Part shown: piece after piece, positions 22,931-33,099 of the stretch
Layout of the letters: each line of letters starts with the position of its first letter
Numbering within the stretch: position 1 is the first letter of the stretch
Assembly (NCBI GenBank): GCA_938028465.1
Contig: CALJAA010000163.1
Coordinates: 1 to 53,184 of the forward strand
Source: an uncultured Granulosicoccaceae bacterium
Lineage (GTDB): Bacteria > Pseudomonadota > Gammaproteobacteria > Granulosicoccales > Granulosicoccaceae
Direction of reading: 5' to 3'
DNA length: 53,184 nucleotides
Position numbers and translations under genes: made by a program
The notes under the pieces: generated by a model
Told to the model about the DNA's origin: nothing
Databases searched by the model: none
What the model saw: the letters and a program-made list of their open reading frames with translations, nothing else

Positions 22931-25900
22931 TTAGTCGTTGGTTTCGCCGGTTGGTTTCTTCTTCGGCGCGTCTACATCAACAACCTTTCTGGACGCGAAT
23001 GACAACCCGTCATCGTCACGATTCGCCAATGACTTCACCGTGCCTTTCAATTGGCTCGGCTGACGCTGCGATACAGGGTTTGCATCGGTCGTTGGCTTTG
23101 CGGCAGGCGTAGAATTTGGCGCAGCAGATACAGCGGCAGCAGTTGGCTTTGGTGTAGCAGCTGCCGTAGCACTTGGCTTTGGCGTGGAGCTAGACGTTGC
23201 AGATGCGGCGGGAGCACTTGACTTTGGTGCAGTGCTAGACGATGCAGCAGCTGGTGAAGCAGGCGCGCTTGGCTTAGGCGCAGATACATTAGGTGCTGGC
23301 GCATCAGATCGAGACGTTGCTACAGCACCAGTAGCCGCGGCTGCTGTAGCCGCTGCCGTTACTGACACCGCTGGGCCAGAGCTTGGTTTTGAGGTGTTGT
23401 TACTTGCAGGCGCATCTGTATTTTGCTCGCCTTCGGTTTTACGATTGTTGTGCCTACGCGAACGGTTGTAGTTAGAACCCTGTCGCGGACGTTGGCCAGC
23501 ATCATCATCAGAAGAGTCGCTAGCATTTCCAGAAGCTTTGTCAGCAGCTGCATCAGCAGGTTTCGCCAATGGCTTACTCTCGTCAGAGTCGTTCTTATCA
23601 CCTTCTTGCTTGTTTTGAACTTTCTGACGACGTCGACTTGGCGCGCGCTTCTTGTTAGCGGTGTTACCTTCGCTTGAATCCGCCACATTGCCGTTAACCT
23701 CGGTGGTCGCTGGCTTGGCGGTTTCGTTTGGTGCAACATTTCCGTTCGCCTCAGGTTTTTTGGTATCTGTTGCGTTTGAATCATTTGCGCTAGAGGCAAC
23801 GCCTGCGCCTGTTTGCGTTACGCCGCTAGCTGACTTTGGTGCATCGGCTGCTGCTTTGGCTTGTTCGGCAGGCGCCTTAGTCTGCGATTGATTATCACCG
23901 CCTTCCGTTTTGTTTGCAGTTTGCTCGTCATTAGCGGCTTGCTTGTTGGCTTGATTGCGCTTACCGCCGCGACCACGACGACGTCCGCCGCGTTCTGACT
24001 TCGGCTTTTGGTCCCCAGCTGGTGCTGCGCCCGTGTTGGCTTTGGTGTCTGCATTGATATTCGTGTTGTTAGACTTTTCAGTATTGTCTGCTGACTTGTC
24101 GTCACGATTCTCGTTTTTCTTGTTGCGGTTGCGATTGTTGCTATTGCGCGTACCCGCCTTTTTCTTCTGGCGACCACCACCTTCCTCACTATTAGAGCGA
24201 GCGTTGCGTGGCTTACGGTTTTGATTTCGATTATTGTTGCTGCTCTTACGTGCTGCTGTTTTTTCTTCTTCAGGAGTTGGGGCAGGTGGTGCCACTTCAG
24301 CAGGCTTGCCACCAAAGATAGAAGTCACTTTGCCCAAAATACCTTTCAGGCCGCCAGGTTTTGCGACGGCTGCGGTACCAGCAGCAGCGGCAGCTGTTGC
24401 CGCCATCGCCTTGGCTGGGGTTGGAGCAGGCATGTCTGGTACGACGTTGCCAACAGCGGCGCGTTCAATCGGCTTGGCCGGTTTGGCATCCTCTTTGGCT
24501 TGTGCCTCAACGTTATCCGTAGCAAGTTCGTAACTGTTCTTCTTAACGGTGTCGTGATCAGAGTCTGATGCACGAACCCGCTCGATCGTGTAATTAGGCG
24601 TTTCAAACGTTGGGTTAGCAACGATTAATAAGGTGACTTCATTACGCGTTTCAATTTCGTTGATGCTGGCGCGTTTTTCGTTCAGTAAGTACGTCGCGAC
24701 ATCCACCGGCACATCCGCAAAGACGCGATCGGTGTTGTCCTTCATGGCTTCTTCTTCGAGTAAGCGCAAGATAGACAGAGCAGTTGATTCAGTGCCCCGT
24801 ACGGTGCCATGACCCTGGCAACGCGGACAGACGTTTTCAGACGATTCACCCAGTGATGGGCGCAAACGCTGACGGGACATCTCTAATAAACCGAAGCGTG
24901 AGATACGGCCAATCTGTACACGAGCACGGTCTTGCTTGAGCGCATCACGTAAACGGTTTTCGACAGCACGCTGGTTACGATTAGACATCATGTCGATAAA
25001 ATCGATGACGACGAGGCCGCCTAAGTCACGCAAGCGTAATTGGCGGGCGACTTCATCTGCGGCTTCAAGATTAGTGTTAGCTGCTGTCTCTTCGATATCG
25101 TGGCCCTTAGTCGCGCGGGCTGAGTTGATATCGATGGAGATCAATGCCTCTGTGTGATCAATAACGAGTGCGCCACCGGAAGGTAGGCGAACTTCACGTT
25201 GAAACGCCGATTCTATCTGGCTCTCAATCTGGTAGCGATTGAATAACGGTACGTCGTCTTCGTAGAGCTTTAGTTTGCGCGCATTTTGCGGCATATACAT
25301 GCGAATGAATTCGGCGGACTGATCGAACGTGGCTTGCTCATCAACGATGATTTCGCCAATGTCACTGCGGAAGTAATCACGCAGTGCACGCACAATAATG
25401 TTGCTTTCTTGGTACACCAAAAACGGGGCTTTTTTGCCTTCAGCGGCTTCTTCGATTGCTGCCCAAATGGCGGCTTGGTAGTCTAGATCCCATTGGAGTT
25501 CTTCGGAGGTTCGGCCAACGCCAGCGGTGCGTACGATAGTGCCCATGCCATCAGGCGTATTGACTTCGGCCATCGCGGCTTTGAGCTCGGTGCGTTCTTC
25601 ACCTTCGATGCGGCGTGAGACGCCACCGGCGCGAGCATTGTTTGGCATCAATACCAAAAAGCGACCAGCAAGGCTGATGAAGGTGGTGAGGGCAGCGCCC
25701 TTATTGCTGCGTTCTTCTTTTTCTATTTGAACCAGGATTTCCTGACCTTCTTTGATACCGTCGCGAACATTAGGACGGCCATCGCCACGGTGGGCTTTAT
25801 CGGAAAGGTATTCCTTAGCGATTTCTTTGAAGGGTAGAAAGCCATGACGCTCTGCGCCATAGTCTACAAATGCGGCTTCGAGGCTAGGCTCGACGCGGGT

Positions 25901-26038
25901 TATTTTTGCTTTGTATATATTGGATTTTTTTTGTTCTCGTTCCTTATGTTCTATATCGAGATCGTTGAGGCGTTGGCCATCGACTATAGCTACGCGAAGC
26001 TCCTCTTCGTGAGTCGCGTTGATTAACATTCGTTTCAT
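22931..26038 (-). CDS. rne: Ribonuclease E
   Basis: A 1035-residue endoribonuclease and degradosome scaffold. The start [17 protein letters not shown] matches E. coli RNase E. The S1 domain is at about 35-120. The catalytic DNase I-like region carries the metal-binding Asp residues in LISIDINSA and VVIDFIDM. The zinc link is CPRCQGHG at about 405. After residue 510 the protein is disordered and rich in Ala, Asn, Arg and Lys. A short amphipathic stretch ([17 protein letters not shown], about 560-576) just before an Arg-rich RNA-binding region corresponds to the membrane-binding segment A. The last 300 residues are Ala/Pro/Ser repeats ending in a small conserved tail. Confidence 0.97.
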   Translation of the reverse strand: MKRMLINATHEEELRVAIVDGQRLNDLDIEHKEREQKKSNIYKAKITRVEPSLEAAFVDYGAERHGFLPFKEIAKEYLSDKAHRGDGRPNVRDGIKEGQEILVQIEKEERSNKGAALTTFISLAGRFLVLMPNNARAGGVSRRIEGEERTELKAAMAEVNTPDGMGTIVRTAGVGRTSEELQWDLDYQAAIWAAIEEAAEGKKAPFLVYQESNIIVRALRDYFRSDIGEIIVDEQATFDQSAEFIRMYMPQNARKLKLYEDDVPLFNRYQIESQIESAFQREVRLPSGGALVIDHTEALISIDINSARATKGHDIEETAANTNLEAADEVARQLRLRDLGGLVVIDFIDMMSNRNQRAVENRLRDALKQDRARVQIGRISRFGLLEMSRQRLRPSLGESSENVCPRCQGHGTVRGTESTALSILRLLEEEAMKDNTDRVFADVPVDVATYLLNEKRASINEIETRNEVTLLIVANPTFETPNYTIERVRASDSDHDTVKKNSYELATDNVEAQAKEDAKPAKPIERAAVGNVVPDMPAPTPAKAMAATAAAAAGTAAVAKPGGLKGILGKVTSIFGGKPAEVAPPAPTPEEEKTAARKSSNNNRNQNRKPRNARSNSEEGGGRQKKKAGTRNSNNRNRNKKNENRDDKSADNTEKSNNTNINADTKANTGAAPAGDQKPKSERGGRRRGRGGKRNQANKQAANDEQTANKTEGGDNQSQTKAPAEQAKAAADAPKSASGVTQTGAGVASSANDSNATDTKKPEANGNVAPNETAKPATTEVNGNVADSSEGNTANKKRAPSRRRQKVQNKQEGDKNDSDESKPLAKPADAAADKASGNASDSSDDDAGQRPRQGSNYNRSRRHNNRKTEGEQNTDAPASNNTSKPSSGPAVSVTAAATAAAATGAVATSRSDAPAPNVSAPKPSAPASPAAASSSTAPKSSAPAASATSSSTPKPSATAAATPKPTAAAVSAAPNSTPAAKPTTDANPVSQRQPSQLKGTVKSLANRDDDGLSFASRKVVDVDAPKKKPTGETND

Positions 26039-26584
26039 TATTTGTTTCCGTTCCGGAAGAACGGGTCACCAGTCTCTGGTCGCTTATGCGAACATACGCA
26101 GGCGCTCGTTGGCAAAGATGCCACAGGCTCAGCAGTATTAGCATTGTTAAGATTGCGAAGGACATTGCTAGGGGTGTGTTGTTCCGGTTTTTAGTTAGTA
26201 TTATCGTTTAATTAAGTCTGCCGGCATTGATGCCTGGCGCGTTGCTAGGGCGGATAGTGGTTATCTGGCCTAACGTAAAAACTGTGTTTGCGAACCCATT
26301 TTTTCTGTACAACTTTTTTCTAAACAACGTTCTCTAACTAGGTTAGAGCGGGTTGCAAGGGCTACTTAGTCACTTTGAACGTTTCTAACGGTTCAGTTAA
26401 TTGAAACGATTGGGTCACTTTCAGCCAGTGTGTTCGTTTTGTGTCACTTATTTTGTTCTAGTTTGTTCATTAGCAGTGAGACGAGTTTCAAGCGATTAAG
26501 CTAAACAAACATTAAATCACCCTATCATGCAGTATATTGCGGCGGTTGGCTCGTTTCAGCGCTTTACAGAGTATAGCAACATTC
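26039..26584. promoter_or_regulatory. Divergent rne/rluC intergenic region with long rne leader
   Basis: About 545 bases without a supported gene. On the rne side a perfect palindrome CTCTAAC-TAG-GTTAGAG lies at 26332-26348, and CGTTTC/GAAACG arms at 26380-26385 and 26403-26408. GTCACTT occurs three times on the plus strand (26369, 26414, 26443). E. coli rne has a structured leader of over 300 bases used for autoregulation; this region may do the same. TATCAT at 26523-26528 is a possible -10 for rluC. No short gene with a convincing ribosome site was seen. Confidence 0.45.
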
Positions 26585-27535
26585 ATGCACGAATCAGACA
26601 GTAATTCAGCCTCAGTGCGGTTAGTCACCGTAGAGGAAGGCGAGGCGGGTCAGCGTGTGGATAACTTTCTCATTCGCCGGGCTCCAGGCGTGCCTCGTAG
26701 CCACATATACCGCATTATCCGCACTGGTCAGGTCAGAATTAACAGTGGTCGCTGCAAGCCCACTCGTAAGCTTACAGAGGGCGATATCGTCAGGATACCA
26801 CCACTGAAAACTGTAACAAAAGTGCAAGTTTCGGTTCCTGATGAGCTGGCGGCCCGAATTGGGGGGCAGATTGTCTACCGAAATGATGATCTGATCGTTG
26901 TGGATAAGCCAGCCGGATTAGCCGTCCATGGAGGCACTGGATTGCCATTTGGGCTGATCGACGCCTTGCGGCAGCACGAAGATAACGCAGCGCTGGAGTT
27001 GGTGCACCGAATAGACAAAGGCACTAGTGGTTGCCTGCTGATTGCTTGCAATAATGGTGTGAATCGAAAGCTTCAAAACCTCTTTCGAGAGCGCGAGGTG
27101 GACAAGCGCTATTATGCGCTGGTGTCGGGGCAGTGGGCAGAGGCTTCCAAAACCGTCAAAGTGCCATTGTTAAAAAATCAGGATGCCGGTGGGCAGCGTA
27201 AAGTAATCGTGGCTGATGGTGGTCAGTCTGCTGTTTCCCATTTCAAACGCATTGAGCGATACAACGAAGGCACACTGCTGGAAGTGGCGATTGAAACCGG
27301 GCGGACACATCAAATTAGAGTACACACACAGCATTCAGGCCATGCGATTGTGGGTGACGAGCGATACGGTAAGCGCGCTGATAACGAACGTTTTGCTGGC
27401 AAAGGCATCAAACGCTTAATGCTGCATGCACGCCAGCTCGAATTTAAGTGGAAGGGTGAAACAATCAGTATCACTATCGAGCCTGATGCTCAATGGCAAG
27501 AATCATTAACAGTGCTAAGTAAGCTGGGAAAGTAA
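26585..27535 (+). CDS. rluC: 23S rRNA pseudouridine synthase RluC
   Basis: A 316-residue enzyme making pseudouridines in 23S rRNA. An S4 RNA-binding domain comes first (GQRVDNFLIRRAPGVPRSHIYRIIRTGQVRINSGRC, residues about 20-70). The RluA-family catalytic core contains the active-site Asp in LVHRIDKGTSGCLL at about 142 and the RTHQIRVH motif near 255. The ATG at 26585 matches the usual length; an upstream in-frame ATG at 26537 would add an atypical extension. rluC divergent from rne is the common gammaproteobacterial order. Confidence 0.92.
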   Translation: MHESDSNSASVRLVTVEEGEAGQRVDNFLIRRAPGVPRSHIYRIIRTGQVRINSGRCKPTRKLTEGDIVRIPPLKTVTKVQVSVPDELAARIGGQIVYRNDDLIVVDKPAGLAVHGGTGLPFGLIDALRQHEDNAALELVHRIDKGTSGCLLIACNNGVNRKLQNLFREREVDKRYYALVSGQWAEASKTVKVPLLKNQDAGGQRKVIVADGGQSAVSHFKRIERYNEGTLLEVAIETGRTHQIRVHTQHSGHAIVGDERYGKRADNERFAGKGIKRLMLHARQLEFKWKGETISITIEPDAQWQESLTVLSKLGK

Positions 27536-27539
27536 TGTA

Positions 27540-27974
27540 ATGAAAGCTCAGGCAAGCGAACTCAAAGATGAAGCTGCGCTGTTGGCCGCCGCCGCTCAAT
27601 TTGGCTCTACCCTGGATTTCCCCGCTGTGGTGTATTTGTCTGGCGAGCTGGGCGCGGGAAAAACAACCTTTGCCCGTGCATTAATTCAATCGCTTGGGTA
27701 CGAAGGCAATGTTAAGAGCCCCACCTATACGCTGCTGGAAACCTACCAAGCTGGCAAGTTACAGGTGGTGCACTTTGATCTGTATCGCCTGGAAGACCCA
27801 GAAGAGCTGCATGCCTTGGGCTATAGGGAGCTTACTAGCCAGGCTGATTTAGTGCTGGTGGAGTGGTCAGAAAAGGGTGGCAGCCTAATTCCAGCGGCAG
27901 ATTACTTGGTGGAGCTTGAGTACGCGCTACCTGGCAGAATAATGCAACTATCAACACCGGTTGATTTGTCGTAA
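27540..27974 (+). CDS. tsaE: tRNA threonylcarbamoyladenosine biosynthesis ATPase TsaE
   Basis: A 144-residue P-loop ATPase of the t6A-forming TsaBDE complex. Walker A reads GELGAGKTTFARAL, followed by VKSPTYTLLETY and the HFDLYRLEDPEEL and VLVEWSEKG motifs diagnostic of TsaE. It starts four bases after rluC. It heads the tsaE-amiB-mutL-miaA cluster seen widely in this class. Confidence 0.95.
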   Translation: MKAQASELKDEAALLAAAAQFGSTLDFPAVVYLSGELGAGKTTFARALIQSLGYEGNVKSPTYTLLETYQAGKLQVVHFDLYRLEDPEELHALGYRELTSQADLVLVEWSEKGGSLIPAADYLVELEYALPGRIMQLSTPVDLS

Positions 27975-28041
27975 TAGCCTCCTATGCTTAGTGAGGCGGC
28001 AGCTGTCATTTTGGCAGTAGGCTGCCAGTTTAGGGGGTATA

Positions 28042-29289
28042 TTGAACAACTCAGTTTTACTTATCTTGGTACGGCCTGTTCGTGGACGATTGCTAGGTCT
28101 GCTCAGCGTTTTGCTACTGTTGGGTGGCTTTGCACCATCTGCCTACGCTGGTGCTCAATTGGTTCGTTTTCAAGTTGTTCAGCAATCCAATTTGATGCTG
28201 CATATCGACTTTGACCAACCTGTTGAAAACGTCAACGTGTTTGCGCTAAGTAATCCTCATCGGCTGGTGATCGACCTAGCCTATGCCGAACTTAACACCG
28301 CATTAAATCTCGACGCATCACGCGGCATGATGCTGGATATTCGTCACGGCTTTCATGGCGATCAAAAATTACGAATAGCCATTGATCTGGCCAAGGCCGC
28401 TACGCCGAGCCATGAGGCGATTTCACGTCAGGGTGGTCAGCGACTAATAGTTGATACGGGCATTGTGCTGGAAGCTACCGAAAACGCCCAAGCCATCCAG
28501 CCATCGTCAAGTCAATCGACTGCAATTGAGCCAGTTTCGATCCCTATAGGTGATTTGCGCGATGTGATCGTTGCCATTGATGCAGGTCACGGTGGTAAAG
28601 ACGGTGGTGCCACCGGGCAGCGTAAAACGTTGGAAAAAAATATCACGCTTGCAGTTGCTTTGCGATTGCACGAACGCCTCAATGCACAAGAAGGCATAAA
28701 GGCAGTACTAACACGTAGTAAGGATGAATACATAGCATTAGGGGAGCGTATCCGTATTGCGCGTGAACAACAGGCTGACATATTTGTATCGGTGCATGCC
28801 GATGCGTTTACTCGCAAAGCAGCTGCCGGTAGCTCGGTTTATGCTTTATCACTTAAGGGCGCAAGCTCGGAAGCGGCTCAATGGTTAGCCGAAAAAGAAA
28901 ACAGTACAGATGCTTTGTTCGGTGAAGTTCAGCTCGATGGTTTAGGGGTTGATCTCAAGCAAACGTTGCTGGATTTAGCGCAAAATTCGACGCTCGAGGC
29001 AAGCTTGGATATGGGAGCGGAGGTGTTAGCTCAGCTCAAGAAAGTGGGGCAGGTACACAAGCCCAATGTAGAGCAAGCTAACTTTGCCGTTTTGCGATCC
29101 CCTGATATTCCATCCGTGCTAGTTGAGATTGCCTTTATCTCTAATCTACAAGAAGAGAGAAAGCTAAATGATCCACGGTTTCAGGACGCACTCGCCATCG
29201 CCATCCAGAATGGTGTTGTACGTTATCTAAACAGACGAGCCCCAGTAGGCACTCGCCTAGCAGCCGCGCGGCAGAAGAGCTCAGGCTAA
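28042..29289 (+). CDS. amiB: N-acetylmuramoyl-L-alanine amidase with AMIN domain
   Basis: A 415-residue periplasmic amidase that splits septal peptidoglycan. A signal peptide (LLGLLSVLLLLGGFAPSAYA) is followed by an AMIN domain at about 35-140 that targets the septum. The Amidase_3 zinc domain follows, with IDAGHGGKDGGATG, SVHADAF and SVLVEIAFISN carrying the zinc His/Glu ligands and catalytic Glu. It begins at a TTG codon with a GGGGG stretch upstream. It lacks the C-terminal LysM found in E. coli AmiB, and resembles AmiC in that respect. Its position before mutL favours the amiB name. Confidence 0.92.
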   Translation: MNNSVLLILVRPVRGRLLGLLSVLLLLGGFAPSAYAGAQLVRFQVVQQSNLMLHIDFDQPVENVNVFALSNPHRLVIDLAYAELNTALNLDASRGMMLDIRHGFHGDQKLRIAIDLAKAATPSHEAISRQGGQRLIVDTGIVLEATENAQAIQPSSSQSTAIEPVSIPIGDLRDVIVAIDAGHGGKDGGATGQRKTLEKNITLAVALRLHERLNAQEGIKAVLTRSKDEYIALGERIRIAREQQADIFVSVHADAFTRKAAAGSSVYALSLKGASSEAAQWLAEKENSTDALFGEVQLDGLGVDLKQTLLDLAQNSTLEASLDMGAEVLAQLKKVGQVHKPNVEQANFAVLRSPDIPSVLVEIAFISNLQEERKLNDPRFQDALAIAIQNGVVRYLNRRAPVGTRLAAARQKSSG

Positions 29290-29348
29290 TACCATCAGCG
29301 GCAATTTTGTCGCATAATGTTAGGTGAAATTGCCTAATTAGCGTACCC

Positions 29349-31208
29349 ATGCCTATTCAACAACTCCCTGATCATCTGATCAATCAAATTGCGGCGGGTG
29401 AAGTTATCGAGCGGCCGGCTTCAATTGTTAAGGAGTTGCTCGAAAACTCACTTGATGCTGGCGCTACTCATTGTGAAATCCATCTTGATCATGGTGGGCT
29501 GGAGCGTATTCGGATTCGTGATGATGGTGGTGGTATTCCAAAAGATGAATTGTTGTTGGCACTAAGCCGACACGCGACTAGCAAGATCGGATCAATGGAT
29601 GATTTGCAGGCGGTAGCCACAATGGGGTTTCGTGGAGAAGCGTTGCCCAGTATCGCATCGGTATCGCGTTTGTTGTTAACGTCGAAACCTGCAAGTGATG
29701 CTAACGCCTGGCAAGTGCGTTATGCGCGTGATGGTGAGCTAGATCTTTCACCCGCGTCCCATCCGGATGGCACAACCGTTGAGGTGCTAAATCTTTTTTA
29801 TAACGTGCCTGCCCGTCGAAAATTTATGCGTACGGCACGCACGGAGTATTCACGTTGTGAGCAGGTGGTTAAAACGCTGGCCCTAGGTAATCCACAGTGT
29901 GCGTTTAGAGTGGTGCACAACGGTAAGAACACCTTGGATTGTGCTGTTGCGAGTTCGGAGTCTGCGCAGCATCAACGATTAGCTAGAGTGTTGGGTAAAG
30001 CCTTTGCAGAAGCTGCTCATCGAGTTGAGCTTGATAATAATCAATTTGCATTACAAGGCTGGATTGCCTCGCCAGCGTTCTCGCGTAGCCAAGCTGATAT
30101 GCAATATTTTTATGTGAACGGACGAATGATTAAAGACAAGGTTGTCTCGCATGCAGTAAAGCAAGCCTATAGCGATCTTATCTACCATCAGCGTCATCCT
30201 GCATTTGTATTATTTTTAACGATTGATCCACTATCAGTTGACGTGAACGTGCACCCGGGCAAACAAGAGGTGCGGTTTCGAGAGTCACAATTGGTGCACG
30301 GGTTCATACGTCGCTCCTTAAAAGAGTTTTTGGCAGCGGTAACGCCTGCTGATACCTTGGAATCATCTGGTTTAGATAATGATCTGCCTGGTGCCGCTTC
30401 GATTAGCCAGAGCGCAATACAGGGTAGTGCTTTGAGTGCGCAGGGTATGCCCGGAGCCAGTGGGTATGGTTCCTCAACACCGCATCAGCAAGCCATGCCG
30501 TTAAGTGTGCAAGATAACAACCGTGGTTTGGAACGTTTGGGCGCTAGCCGAGCGGCACAACCGGTGAGCCCGTATGGAGATTCAGCGGTAGCGATGATGC
30601 CGCCAGCAACAGATGATACAGTTGCGCCGCCTTTGGGTTACGCGATGGCGCATTTACACGGTGTGTATATTCTTGCGCAAAATACCAGCGGCTTGATAGT
30701 GGTTGATGCGCATGCTGCGCATGAACGCATAACCTACGAACGACTAAAAACAGCATTTGAAGCTGGCGAGGTTGCATCACAAGCGTTGTTGGTGCCAGTT
30801 GCTGTAACAGTGAGTGAAGCCGAAGCTGATCAAGCTGAAACCGTCGCTACTTGGCTTGAAGGTTTAGGAATGCAAATCGAAAGGTTGTCACCTGAACAGC
30901 TGCGTATTCGCTCTGTGCCCGCACTGTTAAAACAGGAAAATGCGGAAGCCTTGTTACGTGATGTGTTATCAGATGTTATGGAGTACGGTGATAGTAATAA
31001 ACTGCGTGAAGCAATTGATAAGGTGTTGTCATCGATGGCGTGTCACGGTTCAGTACGGGCAAACCGGGCGCTCACGGTACCGGAAATGAATGCGCTATTG
31101 CGCCAAATAGAAACCACTCCCAATAGTGGCCAATGTAATCATGGCAGGCCAACTTGGACACAGCTCGATATGAACGAGCTTGATCGTTTATTTATGCGGG
31201 GTCGCTAA
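29349..31208 (+). CDS. mutL: DNA mismatch repair protein MutL
   Basis: A 619-residue GHKL ATPase linking MutS to downstream nicking and excision. N-terminal motifs are IAAGEVIERPASIVKELLEN (with the catalytic Glu), DDGGGIP, ATSKI and GFRGEALPSIASV. The C-terminal dimerisation domain starts near residue 430 (GYAMAHLHGVYILAQN). The Gln/Ser/Gly linker between them is typical. No DQHAxxExxxE endonuclease motif is seen (it reads VVDAHAAHERITYE), so it is the non-nicking type expected with MutH or in an E. coli-like system. Confidence 0.96.
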   Translation: MPIQQLPDHLINQIAAGEVIERPASIVKELLENSLDAGATHCEIHLDHGGLERIRIRDDGGGIPKDELLLALSRHATSKIGSMDDLQAVATMGFRGEALPSIASVSRLLLTSKPASDANAWQVRYARDGELDLSPASHPDGTTVEVLNLFYNVPARRKFMRTARTEYSRCEQVVKTLALGNPQCAFRVVHNGKNTLDCAVASSESAQHQRLARVLGKAFAEAAHRVELDNNQFALQGWIASPAFSRSQADMQYFYVNGRMIKDKVVSHAVKQAYSDLIYHQRHPAFVLFLTIDPLSVDVNVHPGKQEVRFRESQLVHGFIRRSLKEFLAAVTPADTLESSGLDNDLPGAASISQSAIQGSALSAQGMPGASGYGSSTPHQQAMPLSVQDNNRGLERLGASRAAQPVSPYGDSAVAMMPPATDDTVAPPLGYAMAHLHGVYILAQNTSGLIVVDAHAAHERITYERLKTAFEAGEVASQALLVPVAVTVSEAEADQAETVATWLEGLGMQIERLSPEQLRIRSVPALLKQENAEALLRDVLSDVMEYGDSNKLREAIDKVLSSMACHGSVRANRALTVPEMNALLRQIETTPNSGQCNHGRPTWTQLDMNELDRLFMRGR

Positions 31209-31210
31209 GC

Positions 31211-32140
31211 TTGTCAACGCCGCAGTTGATATTCTTATTTGGGCCAACGGCGTCAGGTAAAACTTCTCTGGCGGTTGAGCTAGCTAAGGCAATCGATGCT
31301 GAAGTGGTCAGTGTTGATTCCGCTCTTGTGTATCGACATATGGATATCGGTACTGCTAAGCCTACTGATGCCGAAAAACAGTCTATTCCACACCACTTAA
31401 TTGATATCTGCGAACCCGACGACCCGTACTCGGTGGCTCGGTTTACTCGTGATGCGTGCTTAGCTATTGAAGACATAACACAACGTGGTAAGAGTGCCGT
31501 ATTGGCGGGTGGCACGATGATGTATTTTCACGCCTTAACTCATGGGCTGGCACCCTTGCCAAATGCCGACACATCGATACGCGAACAACTCACCGCCGAT
31601 GCAGCAGAGTTAGGATGGCAAGCATTGCACGATCGATTAACTCAGGTTGACCCAGTATCTGCGCAGCGTATTCATCCTAATGATCCTCAGCGTTTGCAGC
31701 GAGCGCTGGAAGTTTTTATGCTCACTGGTGAGCCGTTAAGTGAGCTGCAAAAAAAGACCCAGTCACCATTGCCGATGCAGCCAATAAAGTTTGCACTTGT
31801 GCCTGATGACCGAGCTTGGTTGCACAAGAGAATTGAAAAGCGACTTGCTATGATGTTTGCCGATGGATTAATCGACGAAGTTAAGCGGCTTATGCAGAAT
31901 AAAGTTCTGCATTCAGAGCTACCTTCGATACGCTGTGTCGGGTATCGCCAAGTGTGGCAAATGCTGGAGGGTGTGTACAATGAAGCGGAGTGCGTAGAGA
32001 AGGTTTTAGTTGCGACGCGTCAGTTAGCGAAGCGGCAACTAACCTGGATACGCTCAGCGGATAACTACACGACAGTCGCAGCGGACAAGCTTGATACACA
32101 GGCTCAGTTGCAATGTATTTTAGAAAACTCAACACCGTGA
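31211..32140 (+). CDS. miaA: tRNA dimethylallyltransferase MiaA
   Basis: A 309-residue enzyme adding a dimethylallyl group to A37 of UNN-reading tRNAs. The P-loop is FLFGPTASGKTSLAVELA, with DSALVYRHMDIGTAKP and VLAGGTMMYFHAL typical of the family, plus CVGYRQVWQMLEG towards the C-terminus. It begins at TTG, two bases after the mutL stop, which implies coupling. Its downstream neighbour is cysM and not hfq. Confidence 0.95.
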   Translation: MSTPQLIFLFGPTASGKTSLAVELAKAIDAEVVSVDSALVYRHMDIGTAKPTDAEKQSIPHHLIDICEPDDPYSVARFTRDACLAIEDITQRGKSAVLAGGTMMYFHALTHGLAPLPNADTSIREQLTADAAELGWQALHDRLTQVDPVSAQRIHPNDPQRLQRALEVFMLTGEPLSELQKKTQSPLPMQPIKFALVPDDRAWLHKRIEKRLAMMFADGLIDEVKRLMQNKVLHSELPSIRCVGYRQVWQMLEGVYNEAECVEKVLVATRQLAKRQLTWIRSADNYTTVAADKLDTQAQLQCILENSTP

Positions 32141-32157
32141 ACAAATAGGGTTAAGTG

Positions 32158-33054
32158 ATGGCTGAACAACTTCCACAAACGATGGTCGACCAGATTGGCG
32201 GCACTCGGCTGGTGCCGATACAGCGCTTAGCTAAAAATGATAATAACAATCGCGTGTATTCAAAGCTTGAGGGTGACAACCCCGCAGGTTCAGTAAAAGA
32301 TCGCCCCGCATCAAACATGATTAAACAAGCGGAAGCACGCGGTGATATTAAGCCAGGCGATGCCTTGGTTGAGGCTACTAGTGGTAACACTGGCATCGCG
32401 TTAGCCATGGTTGCGGCGACCATGGGCTACAAGATGAAATTAATCATGGCCGACAACATGACGGATGAGCGCAAATCATCGATGCAGGCTTATGGTGCTG
32501 AACTGATATTAGTTAGCGCTGAACAAGGTATTGAATATGCGCGAGACTTAGCCATCGAAATGTCTGATAAGGGCGAAGGATTTTTGCTCAATCAATTTGC
32601 TAACCCCGATAACCCAGCTGCGCATTACCAAACTACGGGCCCGGAATTATGGGATGCCACTGATGGGCAGATCACGCACTTTGTTAGTTCTATGGGCACA
32701 ACCGGAACCATCATGGGTGTGTCGCGGTATTTAAAAGAGAAAAACCCTGCCATACAAATTGTGGGTGTGCAGCCTGAAGAAGGGTCTAGTATTCCTGGCA
32801 TTAGACGATGGCCTAAGGAATACCTACCATCCATCTTTGAACCTGAACGCGTTGATCAAATTATCGATGTTAGTGCAGAGGAATCTGAAGAGATGGCGCG
32901 CCTGTTGGCAAAAACTGAAGGTGTGCTGGGTGGTGTGTCGACAGGCGGTGCAATGGTTGCAGCGTTGCGCTTATTGCCAACGCTTAAAGATGCGGTAGTG
33001 GTCACGATCGCCTGTGATCGAGGCGATCGCTATTTGAGTAGCGGATTGTTTTAA
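32158..33054 (+). CDS. cysM: Cysteine synthase B
   Basis: A 298-residue PLP enzyme forming cysteine from O-acetylserine and sulfide or thiosulfate. PLP lysine is in NPAGSVKDRPA, the phosphate loop is TGGVSTGG-like (LGGVSTGGAMV), and EATSGNTGIALAM is the substrate loop. The IRRWPKEYLPSIF segment is a CysM trait that separates it from CysK. ATG at 32158 is preferred over a GTG three bases earlier. It follows miaA by 17 bases. A palindrome AAGACGTCTT begins at the stop codon, and an inverted repeat TAGCAGT/ACTGCTA lies at 33083-33102; neither has a T-run. Confidence 0.93.
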   Translation: MAEQLPQTMVDQIGGTRLVPIQRLAKNDNNNRVYSKLEGDNPAGSVKDRPASNMIKQAEARGDIKPGDALVEATSGNTGIALAMVAATMGYKMKLIMADNMTDERKSSMQAYGAELILVSAEQGIEYARDLAIEMSDKGEGFLLNQFANPDNPAAHYQTTGPELWDATDGQITHFVSSMGTTGTIMGVSRYLKEKNPAIQIVGVQPEEGSSIPGIRRWPKEYLPSIFEPERVDQIIDVSAEESEEMARLLAKTEGVLGGVSTGGAMVAALRLLPTLKDAVVVTIACDRGDRYLSSGLF

Positions 33055-33099
33055 GACGTCTTTTGATGGAGCGCTTTTTAGTTAGCAGTGATGCTACTG

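Noticed and set aside
22931..24700. Several long open frames on both strands within the 3' half of rne
   Set aside because: They come from the low-complexity Ala/Asn/Arg coding of the RNase E tail; none has a ribosome site or protein-like composition.
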